This document shows positions 36,796 to 48,525 of a DNA stretch of 64,000 nucleotides, piece after piece (position 1 is the first letter of the stretch; every line of letters starts with the position of its first letter). The position numbers and the translations under genes were made by a program. This stretch comes from Mrakia gelida (lineage: Eukaryota; Basidiomycota; Tremellomycetes; Cystofilobasidiales; Mrakiaceae), in the NCBI GenBank assembly GCA_024345305.1, contig BRON01000005.1, forward strand, positions 558,001 through 622,000, in the 5' to 3' direction. The notes under the pieces are model-generated. The model saw nothing but the letters and a program-made list of their open reading frames with translations, was not told the origin of the DNA and did not search any database.

Positions 36796-37503
36796 GTTCG
36801 CGCGTCCCGTCTCTCTCTCTCTCTCCTTCGTCATTTGCATTGCACCCACCCTCATAGATAGTCATCTCTCTCTCTCCCTTGCTTAGCTACAACTCTCTCC
36901 TCTACCCTAGTTTACTCTCTTTACGATCACGAACGACCTTCCGGCTTTTTTCTCTTCCTTTCTCCTTGCAACTTCTCTTCGCGTTTCGTTCTGCCCTTGC
37001 TCTCTTTCGAAAACAGGTTGTCTTAGCTCTCCTTCTTTTGGTATACCCCCTTCGTCGGATCGTTCCTCTTTGATCAACCCTACTATCCTTCTTCTCTCTC
37101 ACACGTCAGCGAGCAAAAGGCAAGAACGAACGGCGACTCGAACGAGACGCGCGAGCCCTTCGTCGCCCTGCTCATCTAAGCTTCCCACGACGACAAAACT
37201 TCACTCTCGCTCCCAAAACCACTTACCTTCCTTCGATCTCGATCTTCAACAAAAACCTCCCATCTTCATAAATCTTCCGTCGGCCTCAATTCTTCCCGGC
37301 TAAGCGGATCGCGACCTCCTGTTCAAACGCTCTTCCCTTCCCTCTCCCAACGTCGACCTCGCCTCCCTCCTTCCCCCCCTCCCTCAACACACCGTCCTTC
37401 CCCTACCCTCCCCTCCCTCCTATTCAAAATACCCTCCTTCTTCAGCTTCCTCACCCCTTCTTCTTCTTCTTCCTCCTCCTCTTCCTCCTCCAATCCTGCC
37501 ACC
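36796..37503. other. Intergenic, CT-rich
   Basis: 708 bp between tandem plus-strand genes. Strongly pyrimidine-rich, with short CTCTCT runs, which explains chance open frames on both strands. It includes the 5' UTR of the OTU gene, whose start has a textbook gccaccATGg context. Confidence 0.5.
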
Positions 37504-39315
37504 ATGGCGAAGAAGAAGTCCTCCCTCAAGCAAAAAGCCCAAAACCTCTTCACCACCTCCCCAGGAGGAACAGTCCACAAGACTGTGCCCCTGCCCTCTG
37601 CCCCCCCAACGAACGGCGCTTCACTCGCTGTGCCTGGAGGGATGACCGCTGAGGAGATGGCTGAAGCTGAGCGTGAGCAGGAGGAGGAGGACCTGGCTGA
37701 GTTGAAGATGATGGAGGAGGAGGATGTCAAGAGACGAGCGGAGGGGATCAAGTTGATTGAACGGGCTAAGGTGGAGGATGACAAGAAGAAGGAGGCGAAT
37801 GGGGGGGAGGGGAGTTCGAATGGGAATGGGAAGAAGAAGAGTAGTAAGGATAGGTTCAAGGATAGGGAGGTGAGTGAGACGGGTTCTTCTTGTTGCTGTT
37901 TGAAGAGGGGAGGGGAGAGAAGGAAGGTGAACAGAGCAGAGGGCGCGCTTTGGGCCTTCCTTCTTCGGGGGAAGGAAGGTTTTTCGGCCACTTTTGGAGC
38001 GAGCAAAGTGGGTCGGAAGATTTTGCCTTCGACCTGGCTGAGTGCAAGGAGGTGAAGGTGTCTGTGGAGGGAAGGAGTGAGCTCGAACGATGGCTGCTTC
38101 GAACCATCAAACACGCTCGTCACTCCCTGTCTTCCCTCCCTCACCTTCGTTCTTCCCTCCGACTCTCCCACTCCTCCCTTTTCAACCTTCTCGTTCAAGC
38201 TCACCCAGCCAAGCTGACTCTTCGTTTCTGTTGTGTTTCGTTTTCGCCTGCCAGGCCAAGAAGAAGGAAGCTCACCTCGCCTCCCTTCCTCCGACGAACG
38301 AAGCCATCGACGCTGCCATCCTCCGTGAGAAGCTCTTCGAACGAGACTCCCTCAAGGCGACGTGTAAAGCTCTCGATCTGGATATTCACGAGGTACGTCC
38401 TCCCATCCTACTAAGAGAAGCATACTCGTTCTGTTTGGTTTCGAAGATGCAGGAGGAGCGGCGGCTCGGTCAACCCAACCCACTCACTAGAACTGACTCT
38501 CCTTCCCTCGTCTTCGTCTTCCTTCTCCTCCTCCTCCTCAGATCTCCGCCGACGGCCACTGTCTGTACGCCGCCGTCGCCGATCAACTCTATCTCCTTGG
38601 GATCATAAAAGAGGTGAGTCGTCGGCCACTGGATTTGTTGGGGAAAGACGAGAGCTGACCGAACTCCTTCGCGTCCTCGCCGCCAGAACAACTACGCTCT
38701 CGCTCGAAACGCCGCTGCCGACTACATCCTCTCTCACCAGGACGACTTCCTCCCCTTCCTCCCTTCGGCGTCAGGAGAAGATGGCGATGGAGCTGAGGAC
38801 GACGGGATGATGACTCCCGAGGGGATGGCAGAGTACTGTCGGAGGATCAAGGAGAGTGGAGAGTGGGGAGGTGAACCGGAGGTGAGTTCGCACACTCTTT
38901 CTCCCCTTCTTTTCTTTCCCTTCCTTTCCTTCACTCAACTGACTCGCTCCGTTCTCGCACGCTCGTAGATCCTCGCCCTCTCCCGAGCCTTCAACATCCC
39001 CATACACGTCATCCAAGTTGGACCTCCTACCATCGTCGCTCACTCCCCAGATCCCGACGCGAAGGGCGCGCTCAAACCCAAGGAAGCGAAGGAGATCAGG
39101 GCGTGCAAGATTACGTTCCATACGAGGATGTATGGGTTGGGAGCTCATTACAATTCGCGTGAGTACCTGTCCTCGTTCCCTTCGCCTCGTTCGCGTCTCG
39201 TCTCGAACTGACCTCTCTCTCGTCCTTCCATCCCTCCCTCTCGCTCGGCTTGTCTTGGTTCGTCACAGTGCGGAAACACACAGGAGGAACCCACTTCGGC
39301 GCTTTCATGGGTTGA
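37504..39315 (+). CDS. OTU2: OTU-domain cysteine deubiquitinase (OTUD6/Otu2 type)
   Basis: Exon 1 (37504-37869) encodes a Lys/Glu-rich charged N-terminus, MAKKKSSLKQKAQNLF and EEMAEAEREQEEEDLAELKM, predicted to be a coiled coil, as in OTUD6B. After a long 385-nt intron come PPTNEAIDAAILREKLFERD and SLKATCKALDLDIHE. The OTU catalytic core is ISADGHCLYAAVADQLYLLG, with the Asp-Gly-x-Cys motif, and GLGAHYNS with the catalytic His. Next to that is LRKHTGGTHFGAFMG, stop 39313-39315. ILALSRAFNIPIHVIQVGPP forms the central sheet. Catalytic residues are present, so it should be active. In yeast and animals the family associates with translation initiation and ribosomes; the role here is inferred. Confidence 0.93.
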
Positions 39316-40142
39316 TGGGAGCGACGAAGTCGGTTCGGTTTCTTTCGCGAGCGAGTTGGGTTGGTTGGGAGGGAGGAGGAGCTGCTTGCTGTGTTCGTTT
39401 CGTTTTCCATCTATTCTTTTTCTGCTATTTCGTTTCGTTTCGCTCATCGATTAGACTACACCTTTATGGATCTTAGTTTTGTACGCTGTTTTGAGGTCGA
39501 GGGAGGGAGGGGGAGAGAGTGTAGAAAGGGACAGTTGATCGTCGATTTTGGACGCGACGGCTGATCTTCCTGCTCCCTTCCCCCAATGTCTTCTTCCTTC
39601 GTCTTTCAGTGGAGACCTCGAGACTCGTATACTTCCCCCCGTCATCGCAAGATACGCATCTCAGCCGAACGCACGACGCGGGTCGGCAAACGAACGCGTC
39701 GTCTCTCGTCGTTCTTTTGCTTTGATCTCGTTTGTTGCCTTTCTTCGTTTGGTCCTTCGATGCGCGTTTATTTTCGAAGGAACTCCTCCCTATAATACCG
39801 GAGAAGATCCCCAGACGCCTACCTCACGCGAGGCGCGTCTCCCAGAAGTGATCAGCGAGTCGTCGCGAAGCTGGAATCAAAACCTCGACGGCTGATCCGA
39901 GTCGACGTTCTCCTTCCCTTTCTGCGTCGGGAAAATCTGCGTTCCATCTAAAACCTTGGATCTATTCCCGCTTACTCAGATGCCGAGTGTTCGCTGTTGT
40001 TATCTGCGGGTCAGAGCTGGTCGTACTCGGTCGAGAAGGGAACGCAAGGAGAAGACTGTGCTTGAGAGGGCGAGAGGTCGTTTTTGGTTTGGCGAGGTCG
40101 CCGTTTCCTCCAACCCAACACCCTCCCTCCCCTCTTCCCAAA
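39316..40142. other. Intergenic, upstream of GMP synthase
   Basis: 827 bp with no supported gene; frames here lack domains. A short AT-rich word, ctataata, at 39791-39798 is the only TATA-like sequence noticed, and it is about 350 bp from the ATG, so its relevance is doubtful. Confidence 0.45.
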
Positions 40143-42957
40143 ATGTCTGGACTTGACGGCGACCTCAGTGAGTAAAGATCTACATCTGAAGAAGCGTCTT
40201 GAGCTAGAACTGACCTCAGATCTGCTCTTGTTTGCTCTCAGCCATCCACTCTGCGTACGATACCATCCTCATCCTCGATTTTGGATCCCAAGTGAGTCAG
40301 AGCTCGCCTTCTCTCTTCCTCCTCCACCTCGCTTCTGCTCTCTCTTCCCAACGAGAGCTCCTCTGTCTATGTATGCTTACTCCTCGTCTTCGTTCCATGT
40401 GCTCCTCTTCAGTACTCCCACTTGATTGCTCGAAGGTGTCGAGAGCTGAACGTCTACTGCGAGCTCCTCCCTTGCACTCAGAAGATTTCTGAGCTCGGAT
40501 GGAAGCCTCAGGGTGAGTCAGATTTCATCCCACCTCCTTCCCATCACTCAGATCTTTCTCTTTACCTCGTTTCCTGTTTGAGAAGACCTCGACGAGCGGG
40601 AGGGGAGCTCATAGGAACGAAGAGAGCTGAACTTTCGCTTTCCCTTCCCTCCCTTTCGTTTTCGTTCCCAGGAATCATCCTCTCCGGATCTCCCTACTCG
40701 GTCTACGACTCTGACGCTCCTCGAGTCGACCCTGAGATCTTCACCTTCGGTGTACCCATCCTCGGTATCTGCTACGGTCTCCAGGTAAGCTCACCTTCAG
40801 CTCTTTCCTTCTCCTTCAGCCTCGCGCGCGAGCTCAAAAGTTGACCTCCTTCCCTCCCTCCCTCTCCTTCTTTCCTCCCCTTTCGCAGGAGACCGTCTAC
40901 AACTTCGGAGGAAAGGTTGAGGGATCCGAGCACCGAGAGTACGGAACCGCCGATATCACCGTCACCAAGACTGGAAACGCCAACGCCGACGCTCTCTTCG
41001 AGGGACTCGACCAGTCGATGCAGGTTCGTCCTCTCGTTCGCGCGCGCGCCTAGCCCTCGCCTTCCCTCCTTCCTCCCCTTTCATTCCTCGAGCTCAACTC
41101 TCTTCTCTCTCTCTCGCACAGGTCTGGATGTCTCACGGAGACAAGGCTACCGGTCTCCCCGAAGGTTTCCTCACCATCGCTTCCACTCCCACCGCTCCCA
41201 TCGCCGCCATCGCCCACGAGTCGAAACCCATCTACGGAATCCAGTTCCATGCTGAGGTCACCCACTCCCCCAAGGGAAAGGAGGTCATCGCTAGGTTCGT
41301 TACTGGAATCTGCAAGTGCAAGACCGACTGGACCATGGTGAGTGCCTCTCTCGTTTCGTTCGAGAAGAAAGGGAAGTCGAAGCTGACCTCGTCTCGACTT
41401 GCGTTTTGATAGGACACCTTCATCGAGAAGGAGATCTCGAGGATCAGGGCTATCTGTGGAGAGAAGGGACAGGTCATCGGAGCCGTCAGTGGAGGAGTCG
41501 ACTCTTCCGTTGCTGCTAAGTTGATGCACGAGGCTATCGGAGATCGGTTCGTCCTCGTCTTCCCTCCCTCCCTCTTTCTCCTCGCCTTCTTCTCAAACTC
41601 ACCGTCCCTTCGTCTTCTCTTCAGATTCCACGCCATCATGGTCGACAACGGAGTTCTCCGAGGAAACGAGGCCAACCAAGTCCACGAGATGCTCAACAAG
41701 GATCTCGGAGTCAACCTCACCGTCATCGACGCGTCCGACCTCTTCCTCTCCCGACTCGAGGGTGTCGAGGACCCCGAACGGAAGCGAAAGATCATCGGAA
41801 ACACCTTCATCGAGGTGTTCGAGAAGAAGGCCGCCGAGCTCGAGGCGTCGTTCGAGGAGACTGGATACTCGGGAGAGAAGGGGAAGATCGAGTGGCTGCT
41901 TCAGGGAACTCTCTTCCCTGACGTTATCGAGTCCCTCAGCTTCAAGGGACCTAGTGCGACGATCAAGACTCACCACAACGTCGGAGGACTGTTGGAGAAC
42001 ATGAAGTTGAAGTTGATTGAGCCTCTTAGGGAGCTGTTCAAGGGTTCGTTCTTTTCGACGCGTTTCGGTTCGTTCCTTCATTTTTTCGCCTCGAGTTGAC
42101 CCTCTCCTCTCCCCTCCTTGTTCCTCTGTCCCCTCTCCCCCTCTCGCCTTCTCGCCAACAGACGAAGTCCGAGCCCTCGGACGACTCCTCAACATCCCCG
42201 AGCACCTCGTCGGACGACACCCCTTCCCTGGACCTGGACTCGCCATTCGAATCCTCGGTCCCGTCACTCGAGACCAGGTCGCTATCCTCCAGAAGGCCGA
42301 CGCTATCTACATCGAGGAGATTCGAGCCGCTGGACTTTACGATCAGATCTCGCAGGCGTTCGCTGCTTTGCTCCCCGTCAAGGCTGTTGGAGTCGCTGGA
42401 GATAAGAGGACTTACGATCAGGTGCGTTGAGCTTCGTCTCGTCCCTTGTGCTTCTCGAAATCGAGAGGGGAACTGACTCTCGTCATCTTGTTTCGTTTGA
42501 TGATCAAGGTGATCGCTCTCCGAGCTGTTGCCACCGACGATTTCATGACTGCCGTGAGTTCTTTTCGCGTCTCGTCTCTTTCCCTCCTCTCTTGTTCCCC
42601 CACTGACCCGCTCTTCTCCCCATCTTCTTCCTCTCTCTCAGGACTGGTTCGTCTCTCCTTCCCTCCCCTTCTTTCTCCCCTCTCCCTGCCTCTTCCCACC
42701 TCTCTCCCCCAAACTAACCTCTCCTCGCTCGTTTCGACTCAGGTTCCACTTCCCCCCCGCCGTCCTCCGAAAGATCTCGTCTCGGATCACCAACGAGGTC
42801 GCTGGTATCAACCGTATAACCTACGATATCACTTCTAAGCCTCCGGGAACGTGAGTGCCCTCGTACCCTTTTCGCTTCGCTTGTTGAGGGAGAGAACGCG
42901 TCGCTGACTTGACTTTCTCGGACTCGTCTTTGAATTGACAGCATCGAGTGGCTTTAG
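40143..42957 (+). CDS. GUA1: GMP synthase (glutamine-hydrolysing)
   Basis: Converts XMP to GMP in purine biosynthesis; cytosolic. Start MSGLDGDL (40143), then [17 protein letters not shown] and [20 protein letters not shown]. The class I glutamine amidotransferase has [13 protein letters not shown], the nucleophile Cys in [10 protein letters not shown], and the His-Glu pair in FHAEVTHS (Ala where FHPE is more common). The ATP pyrophosphatase P-loop is [20 protein letters not shown]. The synthetase domain has [20 protein letters not shown] and [20 protein letters not shown]. The dimerisation C-terminus has [20 protein letters not shown] and [15 protein letters not shown], stop 42955-42957. All domains are complete. 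About nine short introns are present. Confidence 0.97.
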
Positions 42958-43507
42958 ATCAGTATCGAGGACGTGAGTAGAAGGAAGGAAGTGGGTCGGG
43001 TTATAGTGCCGTTTAGTCTTTTTCTCTGTTTTGTATCATCAATCATCGGGCTTTTTAGAGATAGAGAAACGAAGAACGGACGGGCGAAAGAGCGAGAGAA
43101 CGAACGGATCGGGTAGACTGGAGTAGAGGAGATGGGGAACCGTCAAGTGGGAGCTAGGAACGAGAGATGCGTAGGGTCTGGTTTGGAGGCTGCAGGGTTC
43201 GGGACGCGATGAAGATGAAGGTGAAGGGCGTGGCGTGGAGAGTCGCGTCGAGCTTGAGAGGACGTTGGAGACGACGAGGCTGAAGAAGAGCGAAGGGAGG
43301 GGAGGATTAGCTCGGGCGAACGAGGATGAAGAAAACGGCAGAGAGACAGCCTCACATGCCTTGAGTAGTGTAGAACGAAAGAAAGGAGACGGCGAAGGAC
43401 GTGAGGGCGAGATGAAGGCGGGTCTGCGAGAAGACGACGAAGGGCGAGAGTCAGCAGCTGCTCAGAGGACCCGAGGTCAGTAGAAGCGATGTTGACTACG
43501 CACGTAC
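42958..43507. other. Convergent intergenic region
   Basis: 550 bp holding the 3' flanks of GUA1 (plus) and the BTB gene (minus). No gene or RNA was recognised; A/G-rich on the plus strand. Confidence 0.5.
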
Positions 43508-44424
43508 AACGAGAACCTCAAGAAGGGTTGTGGGGCTAAGACGAAGAGGAGGACAGAGTCAGAAAGACGAAGAAGGAGCAAAGACGCGACGAGCGAAGAG
43601 AAAGGATCGCGAACGTACTTTGAACTGTTCTGCCGCTTGTTTCCAGCTGAAGGACTTCTGATAGCACACTCTATCTCGAAGGCGGGTGAACTGCTGTACA
43701 TCCCCGATTGAGACCCTACGCGCAAGATCGACGTCCATGTCCTGCATTCCGACAGGTCTCCATCCGACGACGGTATCCTTGGAACTCTTGATCCCCGGCA
43801 GACGGTGGTAGAGGACCTCGGAATCGTAGGATTTGGATTTGATCCCATGAGTTCCCATCGCTTTGAGGCAGTTCGAGAAGAACAAGCGATCACAGAACTG
43901 CGAGTGGATCAATCCTAGTCCGAACGCGTCAATAACCTTACTCGCGTCTCCCACGTCCATCGCATCCGCCAGGAGTAGAGGAAGGAAGTGACCAGCGATG
44001 AGACGTCCCGTGAGAGGACAGTCGTATTTGTCTGCCAGCGTGAGGGGAAGATCGACCTCGAAGACGTCCAGGGAAGGGCGGGGGGCGATGCTCGGATCGG
44101 GTTGAACGAACGAGAGGAAGCGTTGAAAATCGTCTTCGTCCTCCTCGAGCTTTATGACGGGAAGACCATCGATTCTCTCGCATGCATCGTCTGCTCCGAC
44201 GTCAGAGTGTCTCTGAAGACCGTCGAGGCGGCTTGAAGGAAGAGCCTGGCGATGGCGAAGTGGATTCCCGTCGAGCTCTCGATGATGAGATCTGAGCTCT
44301 CCGTCTTGGGGAAGTCGTCGTGGTAGTCGGGTTCTCGAGAAGCTGGGTTGGGATTGGCAACTTCGGGGGCGGGTGACGAGGTGCGGGGACGCTTGTTCGA
44401 GGAGGGATCGGGAGGAGAGGACAT
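43508..44424 (-). CDS. BTB/POZ-domain protein with an apparent frameshift
   Basis: The ATG at 44424 opens MSSPPDPSSNKRPRTSSPAP. A BTB domain follows: SSDLIIESSTGIHFAIARLF, LQAASTVFRDTL (to about 44210). The reading frame then changes: the rest of the BTB fold, IDGLPVIKLEEDEDDFQRFL (about 44115-44175), is one frame off with no splice sites between. The downstream frame is long and conserved-looking (LTLADKYDCPLTGRLIAGHF, AFGLGLIHSQFCDRLFFSNC). It splices to a short last exon, stop at 43508. One missing nucleotide at about 44175-44215 would explain it. The gene is either a recent pseudogene or carries a sequence error. BTB proteins often are CUL3 adaptors or transcription regulators. This fungal subfamily is uncharacterised. 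Confidence 0.72.
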
Positions 44425-44849
44425 GGAGGAAGCAGGAGGAGCGAGGAAGGGAGGAGTGGAGGTGAGCTTGAAGGAAGGCGAGTTTGTAGAGCTGAGGCAG
44501 CAAGGAGAGGAGTTTTAGAGTCAGCTTGGGATGCGGCGTACACACAGAGCTTTGAAGAGGATCGTATGAACCTGGCTTGATCTTTGAAGGAAGGAAGAAG
44601 GTCGACGCTTGAGGGAAGGAAGAACTCGAGCTCAACATTTCGTCTTTTGGCCGTCGCTTCCGCCGCTTCCCTCCCTTCCCTTCAACGATCAACTCGCTGA
44701 AAGGACCGTTTAGAGGGGTAGAGGGAGCGGAACAGACTTGCATGGACACTTGGACGACAAATTTACGACCCTAGCAGCACTTCCCTTCCACCACGAACAG
44801 CATCAATCGGACCCTCCCCCTCGCCTTCCCTCCCTCCTCCTCCTTCGGC
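44425..44849. promoter_or_regulatory. Divergent promoter region, BTB gene and acyltransferase gene
   Basis: 425 bp between divergent start codons (44424 and 44850). It contains both promoters; no recognisable motif. Confidence 0.4.
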
Positions 44850-46608
44850 ATGCTCTCCTCCCTCCTCCCTATCCCCTCCTCTCCCTTCCTCCTCCCTTAC
44901 CCACCTCTCATCGTCCTTCATCTCCTCTCCCACATCCCAGTCCTCCTCCTCGCCTATCTCCTCTTCACTCCCTCCCCTTCCTCGTCGCATCGCCTCCTTC
45001 GCGGCCTGCTCGTCCTCCCAACGGTCTGGTTCTGCATCTTCAACTCGTACCTCTGGCGACTCCCCCTACCTTTCGATCAGGAGAAGCAGAAGGGTCTCGT
45101 CATCACTGGAACCGTATGGTCGATGCGAGCCATCGAGATGGGCTTCAGGAAGGAGAGACCGAGGTGGCTAGGCTGGGAGGAGGGAGAGTCGTCAGAGGTC
45201 ACGGAGGGAAGGCAACGAGATCGGAACGACGTCTCTACGACGGGGAAGAGGCTCAGGCTGGCCATGAGCTACTGCTACTCGTACAGGAACATCGGCTGGG
45301 ATACAGGAGCCTCCAAAGACAAGTTCAGGAATCGACCTCAAACTCATCCATCGTCGTCCCTCTCAACCTCGCGACTCAACTTCCTCCTCTCCACCCAACT
45401 CCCTCGTCTCGTTCAAACCTACCTCCTCATGGACTTCACTCTTGGGTTCTGGGCCCTTCACCCTCACTTCTCTCGATGCTCAACAGCTAGCCACGGATCC
45501 ATCTACACCCCTCTTCACCTCCTCCCTTTCTTACCCTCGTTCGTCGCGCCTTGGTGGATCTCAAGCTCGACCCTCGCTCTCCTCTTCGGCTTCAATATGT
45601 ACATCAGCCAGGCGTTCACCAACGCGTTGATATCGACCGTATGGACGGTGGTGTGTAGGGACTGGAGGGAGTTTGAGATCCATGATGTAGAGATGTACGA
45701 GCGACCGTGGATGAGCGATTCGTTGAGGGAGCTTTGGAGGTGAGTTGACGCGTCGTGATCGCGGTTCTTCTTCCCTTTCCTTCGTTGCTGACTCCAGCAC
45801 TCCCTATTTCGAAACTCTCTCAGTTTTCGGTGGCACAAGCTCTACCGCTCGCAGATGCTGCTGTCGTCCTACACTCCAGGATCCTTTCTCTTCGGAAGAT
45901 TCGGCGGCGTCGTCGCGACCTTGTGAGTATCTCTGGCTATCTTCCGCCCTCCCCTTCGCTATCACCGCCCTCTCCAACATCGCTCTCGCTCGCGTTGAAC
46001 GCGTCGAACGCGTCTCCTTCTCTTTCTCTGTTCTCGTCTGTCTCTCGACTAGAACTAACTCTCGCTCTTCCATCCTCTTCTTCGACGCGTCACAGCGTTC
46101 TCTCCGGAGCCTTCCACGCCGTAGGGTACTACGATCCTTTCTCCTCGAACCCAGAAGTCAACGTCCTTCACGCCAAAAGGTTCGTTCAGGCTCTCTCGCT
46201 CGCTCTCTCGACGCGTCTCCCTGCCTCCCTTCTCCGCGATCGTCTCCACTCATCTCTTTCTCTCACTTTCTACTCCTCAGATTTTTCACCTTCTTCCTCT
46301 TCTCAGCCTTCGCCCTCGTCCTCGAAGCCTTCGTTCCCTCCCTCCTCCCCGGACCTCGTCGTCGACGCGTGGGAGGTCTCCTCGGTTGGATCTGGGTCTT
46401 CGCCGTTCTCCTCGTTCTCGGAACTCCGTTGGCGGATGTGTGGTTGCGAGGAGGAGGAGCTGCTGGATTGGGTGGGGAGGAAGGGGTGATGCCTTTGGCG
46501 GGAGGAGCGGTTGGGAGGTGGGCGGCGAGGACGTTGGTGGAGAGTGCTGGAGAGGTCGGAGGGAGGGTGATGGAGGTGGTCGGGAAGAGGGTGGGTGGAG
46601 AGCTTTAG
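44850..46608 (+). CDS. Wax-synthase-like membrane O-acyltransferase
   Basis: A multi-pass membrane protein in four exons. It starts MLSSLLPIPSSPFLLPYPPL and has hydrophobic segments LIVLHLLSHIPVLLLAYLLF and LLVLPTVWFCIFNSYLW. The wax-synthase domain signature is clear: SLRELW-FRWHKLYRSQMLL (the exon junction falls in the middle, about 45739), then VLSGAFHAVGYYD with the putative catalytic His. The final exon holds three hydrophobic segments and a Gly-rich, stop-terminated C-terminus (VVGKRVGGEL, 46608). Fungal members of this family acylate alcohols or secondary metabolites; substrate unknown. The long first exon (44850-45739) holds WSMRAIEMGFRKERPRW, typical of the family. Confidence 0.8.
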
Positions 46609-46854
46609 AGCTTCTAAGGATAGTTATAGTTGCACGTAGAGTTTTGGAAGGGAATGCATTCGGATTTATCTTTCGGTCTTGCTCGTCACGCGACGGGAAG
46701 GAAGTGAGCTTCGTGAACACGACGAGGTCGAGCACGACGCTCGACGAGGAGGTGAGAGGATCGTTAAAGGTCGTTAAAGGTCGTTAAGATCCGAATCGAA
46801 GTAAGCTAAGCTACAACGCCAAAACCTTCATCCCCTCAAGCCCAATCCCTCCCC
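46609..46854. other. Convergent intergenic region with short tandem repeats
   Basis: 246 bp between the acyltransferase (plus) and F-box-like copy 2 (minus). At 46761-46787 the 10-mer tcgttaaagg is repeated twice, followed by a third partial copy, tcgttaa. Confidence 0.6.
46761..46787. repeat. Tandem repeat of tcgttaaagg, 2.7 copies
   Basis: Two perfect 10-bp units plus a third 7-base partial unit, lying between two 3' ends. Function unknown; possibly replication slippage. Confidence 0.8.
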
Positions 46855-48386
46855 TCAGGCTGAACGAGGATCGGTGCGAGCCCTCTCAACTCCAGCTCCA
46901 TCGACTTGTCGACGCGACGGTAGCGACCGATGTCTGATGCTTGGTGTTTGATGAAGTACTATGGATAAATCAGAGCGCGAGAGTGAGTCAGTGAAGTAAC
47001 GAGACGGTCTCGAGGTGTAAACGAGAGCAAGCTCACCTTCTCGCGAACGAGGAAGAGGTCGTTCCCTCGACCCAAGACGAAGCACCATCGTTCCTTCTTC
47101 TCATCGAGCAACTTGAGCAGGAACGGAGGGATCTCTCCCTTTGGATATCCTGAGATTTGGATCCTCTTGACTTCCATGAGGGTGCGAAGCTCGGCGAACG
47201 CGTTGGCGAGGAGGCGGTCGTCGTTGGGTGAGGAAGGAGGTGTTTTCGAGTTGTGATGGAAGGCGAGGCGGGTCCAGGGAAGAAGACCCATTCCGATAGT
47301 GATGGTGCGGAGATATTGGAAGTGGGGTAGAGAGTTGGAGAGTCGGAAGGCGACTCGGGATCGAGGTTCGGCCTGGAGGAGTTTGTCGTAGAAGTCCTCT
47401 CGCGCGAAGAGGATGCCCTCCTTTGCCTCGTGCTGGATGGAGTCTCGGATCTCCTCCTCGACTGAGTGTCCGAACGTCGACTTGCACCATTCCTCGATCT
47501 GGCGACCACCGCTATCGAAGTAGGGCGAGTTGTAGAACTGGTCTTCCACTTCGGCGAGCGCGCGAGCTCGAGTTTCGCTGTCCTCGAGGGCCAGATCCAT
47601 CGCGTGGAGTTCGGGTTCGTTGGTAATCGTGCTTCGAAGCTCCTTGTTCAAATTCGCGATCTCTTGAAGGACAGCGCCCTCCGGAACTCGAAGAGGGACG
47701 ATCCAAGACTGCCCTTCGACGCGAGGGAGGACGGAGGGAGGTTCGACTCCGCAAGCGAAGGCCAGAGCCTTGACGGAGGTCCAGCGACTCTTTCCCTCCT
47801 CTCCTGTGACGAAGAGGCCGTTCTGGGGATCGAAGAAGGTGACGTAGTCGGAGGGACGAGTGATGGTGAGGTGTTCGAAGAAGAAAGGGAGGCCAGCTCG
47901 CGGAAGCCTTTGGAGACGAGGAGGAGTTGGGTGGTTCGCCTGAGGGGACGGGGATCCGAAGATGGAGTGAGTTTGGTTTGTCGAAGGAAGGTGTATCGGA
48001 GGATTCGTTCGGGGACCTCGAGAGGGACTGAGTAGGCGGTGCATACGGGAAGGAAGAGAAGGAAGCGTGAGCATCGTGTTGTTGAGCTCGGACCCTCCTT
48101 CCTTCTACTCTTCTCGCCCAATCCTCCTCTCCAGAGAACCGCTTGAAACCTAAAGTCACTCACCGGTTAGGACCAGACCGTGATCATGAGCGGGTTCAGA
48201 TCCTGTTGCTGGAGACGTAGAGGAAGGAAGGGAGGGAAGGGAGGCCAGGAGAGAGGAGGGCAGGGAGGAGATATCCATCGCGGACGTCGAGCTGGATTGA
48301 CCTGGCTCTCCTTGAGGCGACGAGGTGGGACTCGTCATGGGAGATGTATACGACGAGGGAATAGAAGGAGAAGGAGTAGTGTCCAT
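46855..48386 (-). CDS. F-box-like protein, copy 2, frameshifted
   Basis: Exon 1, from the ATG at 48386, encodes a Ser/Pro-rich leader (MDTTPSPSIPSSYTSPMTSP). Exon 2 opens VPLEVPERILRYTFLRQTKL and TTQLLLVSKGFREL, closely matching copy 1 at 22674-24211. At about 47890-47896 the frame breaks: the copy-1 phase would need one more base to continue as LPFFFEHLTITRPSDYVTFF. From there on a long frame is open: FDPQNGLFVTGEEGKSRW, then RQIEEWCKSTFGHSVEEEIR, and FAELRTLMEVKRIQISGYPK. The last exon ends ELRGLAPILVQP at 46855. No splice signals bridge the break, so this is a frameshifted pseudogene or a base-calling error. Function as copy 1, inferred. Confidence 0.7.
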
Positions 48387-48525
48387 TTGAGATGATGGAC
48401 CTAGAAGTCGAATGCGGTCAGTGGAAAGGGAAGGCACTCGACTAGTCTCCGAGCTTTCAGCCGAGTCGAGCTGGTGACCTCGTCCCTTCTCGATCCCACC
48501 AACGACGACCCTCCTAAGAAACAAG
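48387..48525. promoter_or_regulatory. Divergent promoter, F-box-like copy 2 and phospholipase gene
   Basis: Only 139 bp lie between the two start codons, the shortest divergent spacing in the window. No motif recognised. Confidence 0.45.

Noticed and set aside
37323..38204. 293-codon minus-strand open frame
   Set aside because: Antisense to the OTU gene's first exon and intron; the acidic poly-Glu run is the reverse of CTTCTTCTTC repeats in the 5' region.
43559..44749. 396-codon minus-strand open frame as the BTB gene's true start
   Set aside because: Before about 44220 this frame is antisense-like, Ser/Arg/Pro-rich sequence, whereas the BTB residues lie clearly in the neighbouring frame.
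28335..46608. Secondary-metabolite cluster linking the P450 and the acyltransferase
   Set aside because: They are 13 kb apart and separated by housekeeping genes (karyopherin, OTU, GMP synthase). No backbone synthase is present.
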